Part shown: positions 17,458-27,493 of the stretch, one piece after another
Position numbering within the stretch: the first letter of the stretch is position 1
How the letters are laid out: each line of letters begins with the position of its first letter
DNA from: Robertmurraya sp. FSL R5-0851
GTDB lineage: Bacteria > Bacillota > Bacilli > Bacillales > Cytobacillaceae
Reading direction: 5' to 3'
DNA length: 64,000 nucleotides
NCBI RefSeq assembly: GCF_038002965.1
Contig: NZ_JBBOOE010000001.1
Location: 570,501 to 634,500 of the forward strand
The notes under the pieces: model-generated
What the model was told of the DNA's origin: nothing
Seen by the model: the letters and a program-made list of their open reading frames with translations, nothing else
Database searches by the model: none
Program-made: the position numbers and the translations under genes

Positions 17458-17586
17458 ATGAATCTTAAGTGGATGAAACTTTTATCAACGGTTTTTCTTT
17501 CAATTTTCTTGTTATTAGGGGTAGCGTCAGGAAAATGCGGATTTACAACGCTAAGCCCATTTTCAAGACGATTCCCCCAGTTTTAA
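17458..17586 (+). pseudogene. Secreted peptide gene truncated by an internal transposon end
   Basis: The first 20 codons encode a signal peptide (MNLKWMKLLSTVFLSIFLLL). The frame then runs straight into the 38-bp transposon end at 17518 and stops at 17584-17586 after 22 chance codons. The native 3' part is not found nearby. The start has only a weak GGCGG site. Confidence 0.65.
17518..17555 (+). repeat. Internal 38-bp Tn3-type terminal repeat
   Basis: It matches the left outer end (7990-8027) at 37 of 38 positions and has the same orientation. It abuts the 3' end of tnpA, the place of the native left end in Tn1546. Its 5' flank is TATTA, not TCTTA. Confidence 0.92.
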
Positions 17587-17591
17587 CAACG

Positions 17592-20400
17592 TTAAGAAAG
17601 TTTCAAGGGTCTTAAAGAATCTAACGAGACCATTTTCTCCGAATTAAAATGGTATTCTCCAAGTAAATTAATATGTTCCCAACCTAGAGGTGACATATGG
17701 TGCAATAATTCTTCATTAAAACTACCTGACCGTTTTTGATATTCAACTGCCTTTGTTAGATGTAAAGTATTCCAGATACTGATGGCATTGATAATTATGT
17801 TTAAGGCACTGGCCCTTTGCAATTGATGCTGTATGGTTCGTTCCCTAAGCTCGCCTTGTTTTCCGAAGAAAATAGCTCTTGCCAGTCCATTCATGGCTTC
17901 TCCTTTATTCAATCCTTTTTGTATTTTTCTTCTTAATGATTCATCCGAAATATAATTCAAAATAAAGATCGTTTTTTCTATTCGGCCCATCTCACGTAAG
18001 GCTGTAGCCAAGCTGTTTTGTCTTGAATAAGAACCTAATTTCCCCATAATAAGGGATGCTGAAACTGTTCCTTCCCTTATAGAATGAGCTAATCGCAAAA
18101 CATCCTCATAATTCTCTTTAATGACCTTTGTATTTATTTGTCCACGTAAAATGACTTCTAATTTTGGATACTCACTTGCCTTATCTATTGTAAATAATTT
18201 CGAGTCTGATAAATCTCGTATTCTTGGAGCAAATTTAAATCCTAATAAATGGGTCAGTCCGAATATTTGGTCTGTGTAACCAGCCGTGTCTGTATAATGC
18301 TCTACTATATTTAGATCCGTCTCATGGTGTAACAAACCATCCAAAACATGAATCGCATCCCTTGAATTAGTATGAATAATCTTTGTGTAATAAGAAGAAA
18401 ATTGATCACTTGTAAAACGATAGATGGTGGCTCCTTTTCCAGTTCCATAATGTGGGTTTGCATCTGCATGTAGCGATGAAACACCTATCTGCATTCTCAT
18501 ACCATCGGACGAGGATGTTGTACCGTCTCCCCAATAGGAGGACAATTGCAATTTGTGATGAAAATTTACTAATACGGCTTGGGCTTTATTCATTGCATCT
18601 TCATACATGCGCCATTGTGATACATTGGCCAATTGCTTATATGTAAGTCCGGGTGTTGCTTCAGCCATTTTGCTTAAACCAATATTCATTCCCATTCCTA
18701 AAAGAGCAGCCATAATAATAATTGTTTCTTCTTTATCCGGTTTTCGATTATTGGAAGCATGAATAAATTGCTCATGAAATCCTGTTATATAAGCAATATC
18801 CATCAGTAAATCGGTTAATTTTATTCTTGGTAGCATCTGATACAGGCTTGCACTAAATTTTTTTGCTTCTTCTGGAACATCTTTTTCTAAGCGTGCAATT
18901 GACAGCTTTCCTTTTTCAAGAGAAACCCCGTCTAACTTGTTGGAATTGGTAGCTAACCACTTTAACCTTTTGTTAAGGCTGCTGGTTCTCTCCGTCATAT
19001 AATCCTCGAATGATAAACTAACTGATAATCTTGTATTCTCCTTCGTTTGATTCCATGTATCTTCTGAAAACAAATATTCTTCAAAGTCTCTATATTGTCT
19101 GCTGCCAACAATGGAAACATCTCCTGCCCTAACATGCTCCCGAAGTTCTGTTAAAACAGCCATTTCATAGTAATGACGATTGATTGTTGTACCATCATCC
19201 TCGTATAAATGCTTTTTCCAACGTTTTGAAATAAAATCCACAGGTGAGTCATCAGGCACTTTTCGCTTTCCGGATTCGTTCATTCCACGGATAATCTCAA
19301 CAGCTTGTAAAAGTGGCTCATTTGCTTTTGTAGAATGAAATTCCAATACCCTTAATAGCGTTGGCGTATATTTTCTAAGTGAATAAAATCGTTTTTGCAG
19401 TAAGTCTAAATAATCATAGTCGGCAGGGCGTGCAAGCTCCTGAGCTTCTTCGACCGAAGAGACAAAAGAATTCCATTCGATAACGGATTCTAAAACCTCA
19501 AAAACGTCTAATTTTTCCTTTTTTGCTTTGATTAAAGCTTGTCCGATGTTCGTAAAGTGTATAACTTTCTCATTCAGCTTTTTACCGTTTTGTTTCTGAA
19601 TTTCCTCTTGAGCCTAAGCGAGATAGTTGTAACAGGCGATTGCGATGCAAATGACTAATTTGTACCGTTTCTAATTCCATTCCTCGTATGTATTCGAGTC
19701 GTTCTATTACTTTTAGAAATGTTTCGGGTGAAGGATGACCCGGTGGTTCCTTTAACCAACCCAATATCGTTTTATTGGATTCGGATGGATGCTGCGAAGT
19801 AATGATCTCTTCAAGATTTCCTTTTTGTTCATTTGTAAGAGATTGACTAACAGTATTAAACAGTTTCTTTTCAGCCATTGCCCTTGCCTCCCACACCATT
19901 CTTTCAAGTGTAGTAATAGCAGGCAGTATGATTTTGTTTTTTCTTAGAAAATCTATACATTCATGTAGTAGATGTATGGCATCGCCATTTTCAAAAGCTA
20001 ATTGATGAAGATGCTTAAATGCTATTCGATATTCTCTTAGAGTAAAAGTTACAAAGTCGTATTCACTTCGAAGTTCTTTCAAATGATCCCAAAGTGTATT
20101 TTCTCTTTGAGGATAAAGACTAATCGAAGATGGAGTGGCACCGATTTGTTTCGATATATAATGTATGACTGATTCCGGGATGCTTTTGATATGAGTGTAT
20201 GGCCAACCGGGATACCGAAGAACAGCTAATTGAACAGCAAACCCTAAACGGTTTTCTTCTCTCCTTCGCTTATTAACTATTTCTAAATCCCGTTTGGAAA
20301 AAGTGAAGTAGGTCCCCAATATCCATTCATCTTCAGGGATTTGCATAAAATCCTGCCTCTGTTCCAGTGTAAGCAATTCTCTACCTCTCGCAATTTTCAT
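17592..20400 (-). pseudogene. tnpA: tnpA, Tn3-family (Tn1546-like) transposase with internal deletion
   Basis: An N-terminal frame (20400 to 19582, starting MKIARGRELLTLEQRQDFMQ) and a C-terminal frame (to 17592, ending SLRPLKLS) together resemble Tn1546 TnpA, about 988 residues. The catalytic part (SDGMRMQIGVSSLHADANPH, HYTDTAGYTDQIFG) is intact. The two frames are out of register around 19605-19615. About 52 residues are missing there compared with Tn1546 as I remember it, and the junction carries AGGCTCA, suggesting deletion between short repeats. The enzyme is therefore probably inactive. Confidence 0.85.
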
Positions 20401-20452
20401 TCAGTATCATCCCATTTCCATAATTATTCAGTTAATTAGTTCAATTATATAT

Positions 20453-20472
20453 CAATAGAGTGTACTCTATTG
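20453..20472. other. Candidate res crossover subsite of the Tn1546-like element
   Basis: CAATAGAGT-GT-ACTCTATTG is an inverted repeat with a two-base centre, the form of a serine-resolvase crossover site. It lies 53 bases upstream of tnpA, where res is expected between divergent tnpA and tnpR. Confidence 0.5.
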
Positions 20473-20491
20473 GTACAAGTATAGTAGACTG

Positions 20492-20622
20492 TGTCACTTT
20501 TGGAGTTATTTCGCACTCATTTTAAGTGCTATTTTGCACTATATATATATATAAAAAGGTCCGATTTCCCAGCATTAAAATTGGGAAATCAGACCTTTTT
20601 TGTTACTTTACAAACGCACCCG
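20492..20622 (+). repeat. Left terminal inverted repeat of the Tn552-like element
   Basis: It starts TGTCACTTTTGGAGTTATTT and contains two related blocks, TTATTTCGCACT and CTATTTTGCACT, probably transposase binding sites. A hairpin (GGTCCGATTTCCCA/TGGGAAATCAGACC) follows, then GTTACTTTACAAACGCACCC. It pairs with 27365-27493. Confidence 0.85.
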
Positions 20623-20704
20623 ATTACGGAAAATTGAAGAACTTCAAAGTTGCAAAATAGTTCCTCAGTTATTTTGCTAAAGCCCTTGTTAGTTGAACAC
20701 CACG

Positions 20705-21294
20705 CTATTCTTTTAAGGCACTTCCTGAGACATTGACTCTCTTTGATACAAAGAAATACACGAATACATAAACAAATAAACTTCCAATTACAAGATAGTA
20801 TATTTTAGCAGTAGAAGTATAAATGAACATAGCGAAATATAGAATAAATAATTGTGCATATAATACAACCAAGACAAACTTTAAGAAAGAATCATTTATC
20901 TGGGTTTTAGAAATAGGGTAAAGTAATACACTTTGTTTAATTTCATGTTGTAAAGGAATTACTTGATATCCAGTCATAAATAAAATTAGGAGATTAAAAA
21001 TCCAACCACTTGTTGGTATAGCATAATTAACAAATATGCCAATTAAAGTTAGTCTTAAATAAAGGTAAAAGTAATCATTATATCTTACAAACAAGTGTGA
21101 GTATAAATATACGAATGTGCTACTTTGACTATATGGGATACACCTTTTCAGAATCATAGTGAGCAAACGTCTATTCCGAAAAGAACGTTTAAGATTAGGA
21201 ACATCCATGAAAATATTAATAAATTTAAAGTTTCTTAATAAGGCACTTTCTTCTTCAACTATTAGCCACTGCCAATTCAGATTTCTTTTTTTTC
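20705..21294 (-). pseudogene. ecsB-like ABC permease gene, 3' part (split by an IS4-family element)
   Basis: It encodes about 195 residues of a multi-span membrane protein. Joined to the part at 22699-23368 after removal of the IS and one target copy, the frame continues without error through GKK|RNLNWQWLIVEEESALLRN. MDVPNLKRS and LFVRYNDYFYLYLRLTLIG follow and resemble the C-terminal half of EcsB, the permease partner of the EcsA ATPase. No ATPase gene is nearby. Confidence 0.75.
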
Positions 21295-22698
21295 CACTAG
21301 TGTTGCATGAATAATATTTAAATTTTCAGTTTAATTATTTTCCTTATTTGGAGCCAAAAAAGGAAATACCCATACAAAGGTGGCTCTATCCATTTGGAAA
21401 TTATTTTACAATTAGACTGAGGTGACACCGACAGTTTGGCTGATTAAGGAACAGCCTTTCCTTCTATTTTTCGAATCCAGATCGTAGCCGGCTTCCACAA
21501 TGCTGCCTTTAAATATCGGCTAATCTGCAGAATTTTCCTCTTGCTGTCCGTCTCGATCTGCGCGAGAACATTGAGACAATAGACGATTAACGCGATGAAC
21601 ACCTGATTCTGTATCGCCCACTCGCTTTGGCCGTAGAACTTTTTGATGTTTAAGTGCTGCTTGATCCATTTGAAAAAAAGTTCAATGGCCCAGCGGGCCT
21701 TGTACATCTCTGAAATTTCTTCTGCGCTCAAATCAAAACGGTTTGTGATGAGGTGAAGCAGATTCCCTTTTGAATCAGCCACTTTTAGAAGACGGAAGTA
21801 ATTCTCTGTACGGTTTTGTGTGCTTCCGAGCAACACCATTTGATCAGACAAAACAGATGAATCATCAGGTAATGGAAAATCACTGACTTCTCGGATCACA
21901 GCGTTTTTGCGTAGTCTAGAGAGAAAAAAGTATCCATCATCCGTCATACGGTCAAAGCGCTCGTAGTCCAGATATCCTCTGTCAAACACATACATGCATT
22001 CTTTGTCATCGACCAGAACCTCCAACTGACCTCGGTCATGTTCACTGGCTTTGGTGATGACGGCTTTTTCCGGATAGGAAGATCCCTTTTCCATGAAGAC
22101 AAGACGAAGATGTAACTTTACGCCTGCTTTAGTTTTCCGAAATTTTGCCCACCGATGATTCGTCAAATTAAGTGGCAATGTACTCGAATCAATGATTTTC
22201 AAAGGCATAACCAGTTTTGTATAGTGGGTTTTGGCGTGAATCCGCCCCACTAAATCGAGGAAAAGAAGTTGAAACAGATCTGGATTTAAGCTGTTTAACC
22301 GTCGAGATAACTGAGAAATACTGATCGAATCTAGTTCAATTCCCTTTTGAAGCTGTTCGTCAAAAAGACAATCACCAAGAGCGTGCAGGCTCTCGACTTC
22401 AACTAGCTGCGCAAAGAGCAGCAGTTTCAGGAAGGACTCTGTCCTTAACTTTTTTGTATAATAGTCTAATTTCTTGATTTTCACCTGATCTTCAATTAAT
22501 TGAAGATTCATGGCTGAAAACCATTGCCCAAATGAAGTTTTTCGTGTAATCTTGTCCATGCGTGTGTCCTTTTTAGTGGATTTGGACGGGTTACCACCTG
22601 ACTTATCCATTATAAAGGACTTTTTCTTTGCACAAAATAAAATTAGTGAAGATTTTGAGTCTTTTTAATATTGAAATTAAATTAGTGCAACACTAGTG
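21295..22698 (-). mobile_element. IS4-family insertion sequence, about 1.4 kb, complete
   Basis: The ends are perfect 13-bp inverted repeats (CACTAGTGTTGCA and TGCAACACTAGTG). The flanks share a 9-10 bp direct repeat, TTTTTTTTC(C), at 21286-21295 and 22699-22708. It has one intact transposase gene on the minus strand. Removing it restores the ecsB-like reading frame exactly. Confidence 0.9.
21444..22559 (-). CDS. IS4-family transposase
   Basis: This 371-residue protein has the IS4 DDE residues: Asp in KIIDSSTLPL, Asp in YVFDRGYLDY, and Glu in YKARWAIELFFKWIKQHL. It is related to but clearly different from the transposase at 5044. AAGGA lies 7 bases before the ATG at 22559; the frame is open to 22610 but without a good site. 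It is intact. Confidence 0.92.
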   Translation of the reverse strand: MDKITRKTSFGQWFSAMNLQLIEDQVKIKKLDYYTKKLRTESFLKLLLFAQLVEVESLHALGDCLFDEQLQKGIELDSISISQLSRRLNSLNPDLFQLLFLDLVGRIHAKTHYTKLVMPLKIIDSSTLPLNLTNHRWAKFRKTKAGVKLHLRLVFMEKGSSYPEKAVITKASEHDRGQLEVLVDDKECMYVFDRGYLDYERFDRMTDDGYFFLSRLRKNAVIREVSDFPLPDDSSVLSDQMVLLGSTQNRTENYFRLLKVADSKGNLLHLITNRFDLSAEEISEMYKARWAIELFFKWIKQHLNIKKFYGQSEWAIQNQVFIALIVYCLNVLAQIETDSKRKILQISRYLKAALWKPATIWIRKIEGKAVP

Positions 22699-23368
22699 TT
22701 TTTTTTCCTATAAAATAAATTAAATAGACGAAATTTATACTCATTAAAACAAGCTCAAAAACCCAGTCATTTTTAAACAAAAAGTAACACATTAAATATA
22801 TTGAAAAAAACCTATTTAACCTATGTAACACAAATTGTACATGGTTCTTTAACCATTGTTCAGTCCACTTCATTAAAATGTTATAAGAAACAATCCCCAC
22901 TATTAAAAAGAAGACTGGAAGACTTATATTAGTTTTGTGTAAAAATAGGGATAATAAAATGGTAATCAAACTAAGCGATTTAATAAAATCAATAACAAAA
23001 CTATATACAAGTGATTTAATAAAATACGACTTTAATTTCCATTCTAATGGCAACAAAAAGACTATATCTGCCCTTTTAATAAATGTACGAACTTTTGTCT
23101 GCATTAAAATGAAGGTTACAAATAGTGATAAGATTACTTCAACAGATATTTGAGGAGGTATCCACTGAAGAAATAAATTAAAATAATAAATAAAGATACT
23201 ACTAATAATCAGAAAAAAATAAACAACATTCGCACCAATTATTGAATAGTATCTGAACATCTTTCTATAAAATTCCTGAACCCTTAACCCCCATAATGTT
23301 TTTATATCCATTAATACACCCATACTTTCATTGAATAATATCCTAATGGCACTATATGTATAATTCAA
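22699..23368 (-). pseudogene. ecsB-like ABC permease gene, 5' part
   Basis: The N-terminal about 220 residues (MDIKTLWGLRVQEFYRKMFR probably near the start, at about 23314) contain four to five membrane segments and an EcsB-like KRADIVFLLPLEWKLKSYF region. The frame ends artificially a few codons into the IS. EcsB-type permeases work with an ATPase in an export or regulatory role; here the gene travelled as cargo of the Tn552-like element. Base composition is very AT-rich. Confidence 0.72.
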
Positions 23369-23562
23369 TTAGCTAATTTTTCTTGTTGTACAATTGCACC
23401 GGTAAGTTTGAGTACATTGTTTCACAACTTACACAAAAATTAACATAAATATCCATTTTAATTTAGAAATGTTATTCCTTTAAGGCCCAGATTGCAGAAC
23501 AAAATTAAAAAGCGCCCTTTAATCAAAATGATAACATGTTAATATTTTACAAGCTAGATACA

Positions 23563-23712
23563 TGTTACAAAACTCGTCCTTTTCTGAACACGCTCCTTTT
23601 TAATTCATAAGGGGCGTTTTTTACTGTTTGTAATGTAACAAAACTCCGTCCATCAATCTATGTTCATTAACCTTATATTTAGTATCTTATGTTACAATGA
23701 AATCAAAGGAAA
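23563..23712. other. Candidate res region of the Tn552-like element
   Basis: The 150 bases before the resolvase gene contain TGTTACAAAACTCGTCC, TGTAACAAAACTCCGTCC and TTATGTTACAATG, a set of related blocks as in a three-subsite res. The rest of the 23369-23724 gap shows only an interrupted GCGCCC/GGGGCG pairing. Confidence 0.45.
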
Positions 23713-23724
23713 AATGAAGAAAGA

Positions 23725-24288
23725 GTGATTTTGGTGTTAATTGGATATGCACGTGTGTCAACAGGATTACAAAATTTGGATTTACAATCAGATGCTTTAA
23801 CGCAACATGGTTGTACAAAAATTTTTCACGATAAAATGAGTGGAACAAAAAGACAACGCCCCGGTTTAGAAGAAGTTCTTAAGTATGCACGTAAAGGGGA
23901 TACAATTGTCGTTTGGCGATTGGATCGACTAGGACGCAACATGCAAGATTTGATTCAAATTGTGAACAGCTTAAATGAACGGGAGATTGGCTTTCATAGT
24001 CTGCAAGAAAACATAACAATGGACAAAAGCAATGCTACGGGGCAATTAATGTTTCATTTGTTCGCAGCATTTGCAGAATTTGAACGTAATTTGATCGAAG
24101 AGCGCTCTGCTGCGGGACGAGCAGCTGCCAAAGCACGCGGGCGTCTAGGTGGACGCCCTGAAAAGTATGGAGCTAAAGATATTGAAATGATGAAGGCTTT
24201 AATTGAAAGTGGCACCCCGATTAAAGATGTTGCGGAAAAGTGGGGTGTGTCTCGCACAACGATTTATCGCTATTTGGAACGACAATAA
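23725..24288 (+). CDS. Serine resolvase, BinL/Tn552 type
   Basis: This 187-residue protein has the catalytic serine in GYARVSTGLQ (about residue 12), the active-site arginines in VWRLDRLGRN, and the long E helix (FAEFERNLIEERSAAGR). A C-terminal helix-turn-helix is present (IKDVAEKWGVSRTTIYRYL). It resolves cointegrates of its transposon at the adjacent res. The GTG start is likely but the ribosome binding site is weak. It precedes the transposase genes in the same direction. Confidence 0.9.
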   Translation: MILVLIGYARVSTGLQNLDLQSDALTQHGCTKIFHDKMSGTKRQRPGLEEVLKYARKGDTIVVWRLDRLGRNMQDLIQIVNSLNEREIGFHSLQENITMDKSNATGQLMFHLFAAFAEFERNLIEERSAAGRAAAKARGRLGGRPEKYGAKDIEMMKALIESGTPIKDVAEKWGVSRTTIYRYLERQ

Positions 24289-24307
24289 ATCGGAAAGGTT
24301 GATGCCT

Positions 24308-25756
24308 ATGCAAAATGAACAGCTTCCATTAACAGCTTATTCGGAAGAACAACGGCAAGCAGCAGTAGAAAAGTATAAAATTATCTCACCCTATCTTATC
24401 AATGAAAAAACATTAACTGTCATTACAGAGGAAACCGGCATTGCAAAAAGAACGCTACAATACTGGATTCGGGACTATAAACAATTGGGCTTAAAAGGTT
24501 TAATTCGAAAAACAAGAAGCGACGATGGCAAAATACATTTGGAGCCAGAAATTGTCGTGTTAGTTGAACAATTGATATTGAAGAACAAAAGGAATTCATT
24601 AACGTCAATTCATCGAATGATCTGTGAGCAATGTCAGAAAAAAGGCTGGCAAGAACCAAGTTATTATCAAGTATATAAGATATCACAGTCCCTTTCGCCA
24701 AGCTTAAAGAAGTTAGCGCATGACGGTCAAAAAGCATACAACAATCAATATGATTTAATTCATCGAAGAGAAGCAAACTACCCCAACGAAATTTGGCAAG
24801 CTGACCATACCCCTTTAGACATTATAGTTTTAAATGAAAAAGGAAAACCAGAAAGACCTTGGCTAACAATCATTTTAGATGATTATAGCCGAGCAGTCGC
24901 TGGGTATTACTTATCTTTTGAAAACCCCTCTGCTATACATACATCTTTGGTATTACACCAAGCAATATGGAGAAAAAGTAATCCTGATTGGCAAATATGC
25001 GGTATCCCAGAGAAATTTTATACAGATCATGGAAGCGATTTTACATCCAACCATATGGAACAAGTAGCAATTGATTTAAAAATTAATCTAGTCTTTTCTG
25101 CAGTCGGTGTTCCAAGAGGGCGTGGGAAAATAGAGAGATTTTTTTTAACCATTAATCAATTATTTCTACAAGATTTACCCGGTTATTTGGGAAATCAGAC
25201 TAGCACTTCACTTCTTACCATTAAAGAACTAGATGAAAGATTACAAAATTTCATTATAAGTAACTATCACCATAGGATTCATGGCACAACAAAAAAAGAG
25301 CCTATACATGCATGGAATAATTCCGGATTCCTCCCCAATATGCCCGAAAGTTTAGAAAGTCTTGATTTATTATTGTTAAACGTAGCAAAACCAAGGAAGG
25401 TGCATTCTGATGGGATTCACTTCCAGGGACTAAGATATATTGATACAAACCTTGCTGCATACGTTGGTGAATCAGTCATTATTCGTTACGATCCAAGGGA
25501 TATTGCAGAGATTCGAGTGTTCTATCAAGATAAATACTTATGTACGGCTATTGCTCCTGAAATCTCCGATTATACAGTAGATTTAAAGGATATTGTTTCA
25601 GCACGAAGTAAAATAAGGAAGAATCTAAAGAAACAACTTGATTCTGGAAAAACTGTTGCAGAAGAAATTGCCTTGTCTAAGCAAAAGGATTTGGAGGAAA
25701 AGCCTAATAAATCTAATTCCAAAAAGTCAAAACTTAAGAGGTATTTCAATGAATAA
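24308..25756 (+). CDS. Tn552-type DDE transposase (p480-like, TniA/TnsB relative)
   Basis: This protein of about 482 residues starts with helix-turn-helix segments (ITEETGIAKRTLQYWIRDYK). The integrase core has Asp in WQADHTPLDI (about 165), Asp in FYTDHGSDF (about 239) and Glu in RGKIERFF (about 275), followed by a Mu-type C-terminal domain. The length matches p480 of Tn552. I prefer the ATG at 24308, 9 bases after GGAAAGG; an ATG at 24302 is too close. It overlaps the next gene by 8 bases. Confidence 0.92.
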   Translation: MQNEQLPLTAYSEEQRQAAVEKYKIISPYLINEKTLTVITEETGIAKRTLQYWIRDYKQLGLKGLIRKTRSDDGKIHLEPEIVVLVEQLILKNKRNSLTSIHRMICEQCQKKGWQEPSYYQVYKISQSLSPSLKKLAHDGQKAYNNQYDLIHRREANYPNEIWQADHTPLDIIVLNEKGKPERPWLTIILDDYSRAVAGYYLSFENPSAIHTSLVLHQAIWRKSNPDWQICGIPEKFYTDHGSDFTSNHMEQVAIDLKINLVFSAVGVPRGRGKIERFFLTINQLFLQDLPGYLGNQTSTSLLTIKELDERLQNFIISNYHHRIHGTTKKEPIHAWNNSGFLPNMPESLESLDLLLLNVAKPRKVHSDGIHFQGLRYIDTNLAAYVGESVIIRYDPRDIAEIRVFYQDKYLCTAIAPEISDYTVDLKDIVSARSKIRKNLKKQLDSGKTVAEEIALSKQKDLEEKPNKSNSKKSKLKRYFNE

Positions 25757-26561
25757 AACACAAAAGTTTATTGAAACAAAAGAATATAAAAGGTTTGCCG
25801 AGTTCTGTGACGCTTGTATAAAATACAAGTACATAGGCATTTGTTATGGATTACCCGGTGTTGGAAAAACATTGTCCTCAAGGTATTATTCAAATTGGGA
25901 TTCCATCGAAAAACAAATAGCTTATAAAACCGCAAAAGAAATTGGCGTAGACGCAAATGAAGAAATACTTGAAGCCAAAACAATCTTTTATACAGCCCCA
26001 GCAGTGCGAGCGACCAAAATGACTGAACAGATTAATCTTATTCAGGGTAGAATGAATATGGCAAGAACTATGTACAAAGTAATCACTTTGGGAGAAGAAG
26101 AAAAGTATTCCACTAATGATTATGAAGACATTGACTTGATTATTGTTGATGAAATTGACCGTTTAAAAATGCAAAATTTAGAACAACTTAGGGATATTTA
26201 TGATAGGAATGATATAGCAATGATACTAATTGGGATGCCCGGCATTGAAAAACGACTAGCTCGGTACCCCCAACTTTACTCTAGAATTGGATTCGCTCAT
26301 GAATTTGATAAACTTAGTAAAGATGAAACCCATCATATCTTGGAATATAAATGGGGAGAGTTAGGACTTTCAATAAAACTTGAAGACTTTTCCGATTATG
26401 AAGCAATAACCAGTATAATAAAAATTACCGGCGGGAACTTCAGGCTCATACAGAGACTGTTCACTCAGATTGAAAGAATACTTGAAATTAATAAGCTTGA
26501 AACAATAACAACAGAAGTTGTTGAAGCCGCACGGGATAGCTTGGTAATCGGGGTCAAGTAA
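25749..26561 (+). CDS. Tn552-type transposition ATPase (p271-like, TniB/TnsC relative)
   Basis: This 270-residue AAA+ ATPase has Walker A GLPGVGKTLS (about residue 37), Walker B LIIVDEIDRL and a sensor segment MILIGMPGIEKRLARYPQLY. It matches p271 of Tn552 in length. It would form filaments on DNA and direct the p480-like transposase to target sites. Its start overlaps the end of the transposase gene, so the two are co-translated. Confidence 0.92.
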   Translation: MNKTQKFIETKEYKRFAEFCDACIKYKYIGICYGLPGVGKTLSSRYYSNWDSIEKQIAYKTAKEIGVDANEEILEAKTIFYTAPAVRATKMTEQINLIQGRMNMARTMYKVITLGEEEKYSTNDYEDIDLIIVDEIDRLKMQNLEQLRDIYDRNDIAMILIGMPGIEKRLARYPQLYSRIGFAHEFDKLSKDETHHILEYKWGELGLSIKLEDFSDYEAITSIIKITGGNFRLIQRLFTQIERILEINKLETITTEVVEAARDSLVIGVK

Positions 26562-26705
26562 ATATAAAAAGCCAGCTTCCGGTTGTTCCGCAATCGGGCC
26601 ATTTAATTGAGCAACATCCTTAAAGAAAATTGGATATATATGTTAAAAGTTTAGGGAAGATTGTGAAGGTTTCAACTTAATGTAACGACGCAGGAAGTGA
26701 AAGAA

Positions 26706-26737
26706 AGAGATGTTCATTACAACATCTCTTTTTGCTT
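26706..26737. terminator. Bidirectional terminator
   Basis: AGAGATGTT...AACATCTCT is followed by TTTTTGCTT on the plus strand, with A-rich DNA on the other side. It lies between the convergent ATPase gene and the small minus-strand gene. Confidence 0.7.
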
Positions 26738-27167
26738 ACGCACCTATCTCCTCTGCGTGCTTCATCATTTCTTCATCTATGATTTCAATTAATTCTGGAC
26801 TAGTATACATAAGTAAAACAACTTCTCTGGAGTCATCCTCAATATGAATTTCAGCTTCAATACGTATCTCAGATTTATCTCCTTTATAAATAACATCAAA
26901 GGTACCAATCTCTTTTATTTCGTTATCCTTATTCATTTTTTCTATTTGAGCTTCAATAGTAGTGATTTCCTCAGCAGTAAAACCTGAATCCAATACCGAA
27001 GATGATAATCTATTTAAAAAGGGTTGTATCTCTTCAAGGTCAAAATTCATTCCAGCTGCTAATGGTGCTTCATCCTTGATTATATTTTCCTTTTTGTTAA
27101 ACATATAGATAGTACCTACAACTAAAAGTATTATAATAAGAACAACAATAAAGATTTTAATATGCAC
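26736..27167 (-). CDS. Hypothetical membrane-anchored protein
   Basis: This 143-residue protein has one N-terminal membrane segment (IFIVVLIIILLVVGTIYMF), then an acidic soluble domain rich in Glu and Ile. No family is recognised. It could be an uncleaved-signal extracytoplasmic protein. A GTG start follows AAAGG with about 6 bases between. It is cargo of the Tn552-like element. Confidence 0.6.
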   Translation of the reverse strand: MHIKIFIVVLIIILLVVGTIYMFNKKENIIKDEAPLAAGMNFDLEEIQPFLNRLSSSVLDSGFTAEEITTIEAQIEKMNKDNEIKEIGTFDVIYKGDKSEIRIEAEIHIEDDSREVVLLMYTSPELIEIIDEEMMKHAEEIGA

Positions 27168-27364
27168 TCACACCTTTCCATTTTTCATTATAAAGCAACA
27201 TTTAATTTCTACTCACTATGAAAATAATTCCAAGTTATTCAGATAGAAATAGGAACAGGTGAAAGGATACTTCTTTCACTATATAGGGTTGCTTCTTCAA
27301 TAAGAAAACGTAAATAATCTTCCAAAATACCAGCTAATAGGAGCTTTTTGTTTATTCAAGAAAA

Positions 27365-27493
27365 GGGCGCGTTTGTGAAGTAACAAAAAGGTCCGATTTC
27401 CCAATTTTAATGCTGGGAAATCGGACCTTTTTATATTTATATATAGTGCAAAATAGCACTTAAAATGAGTGCAAAATAACTCCAAAAGTGACA
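27365..27493 (-). repeat. Right terminal inverted repeat of the Tn552-like element
   Basis: On the minus strand it reads TGTCACTTTTGGAGTTATTT and follows the left end over about 130 bases with few differences, including the internal hairpin and the GTTACTTCACAAACGCGCCC inner edge. Confidence 0.85.

Larger units (their letters stand above)
20492..27493 (+). mobile_element. Tn552-like transposon nested between tnpA and tnpR, 7.0 kb
   Basis: The ends are ~130-bp inverted repeats starting TGTCACTTTTGGAGTTATTT. Inside are a BinL-like resolvase, a p480-like DDE transposase and a p271-like ATPase, the three mobility genes of Tn552. There is no beta-lactamase module; the cargo is an ecsB-like gene (now split by an IS) and a small membrane-anchored protein. 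No flanking duplication is seen (TAGACTG left, ATCATAG right), so a rearrangement may have followed insertion. Confidence 0.85.

Noticed and set aside
20492..27493. Antibiotic-resistance transposon (Tn552 carries beta-lactamase genes)
   Set aside because: No beta-lactamase, penicillin sensor or repressor gene is present; only the mobility genes and ends are Tn552-like.
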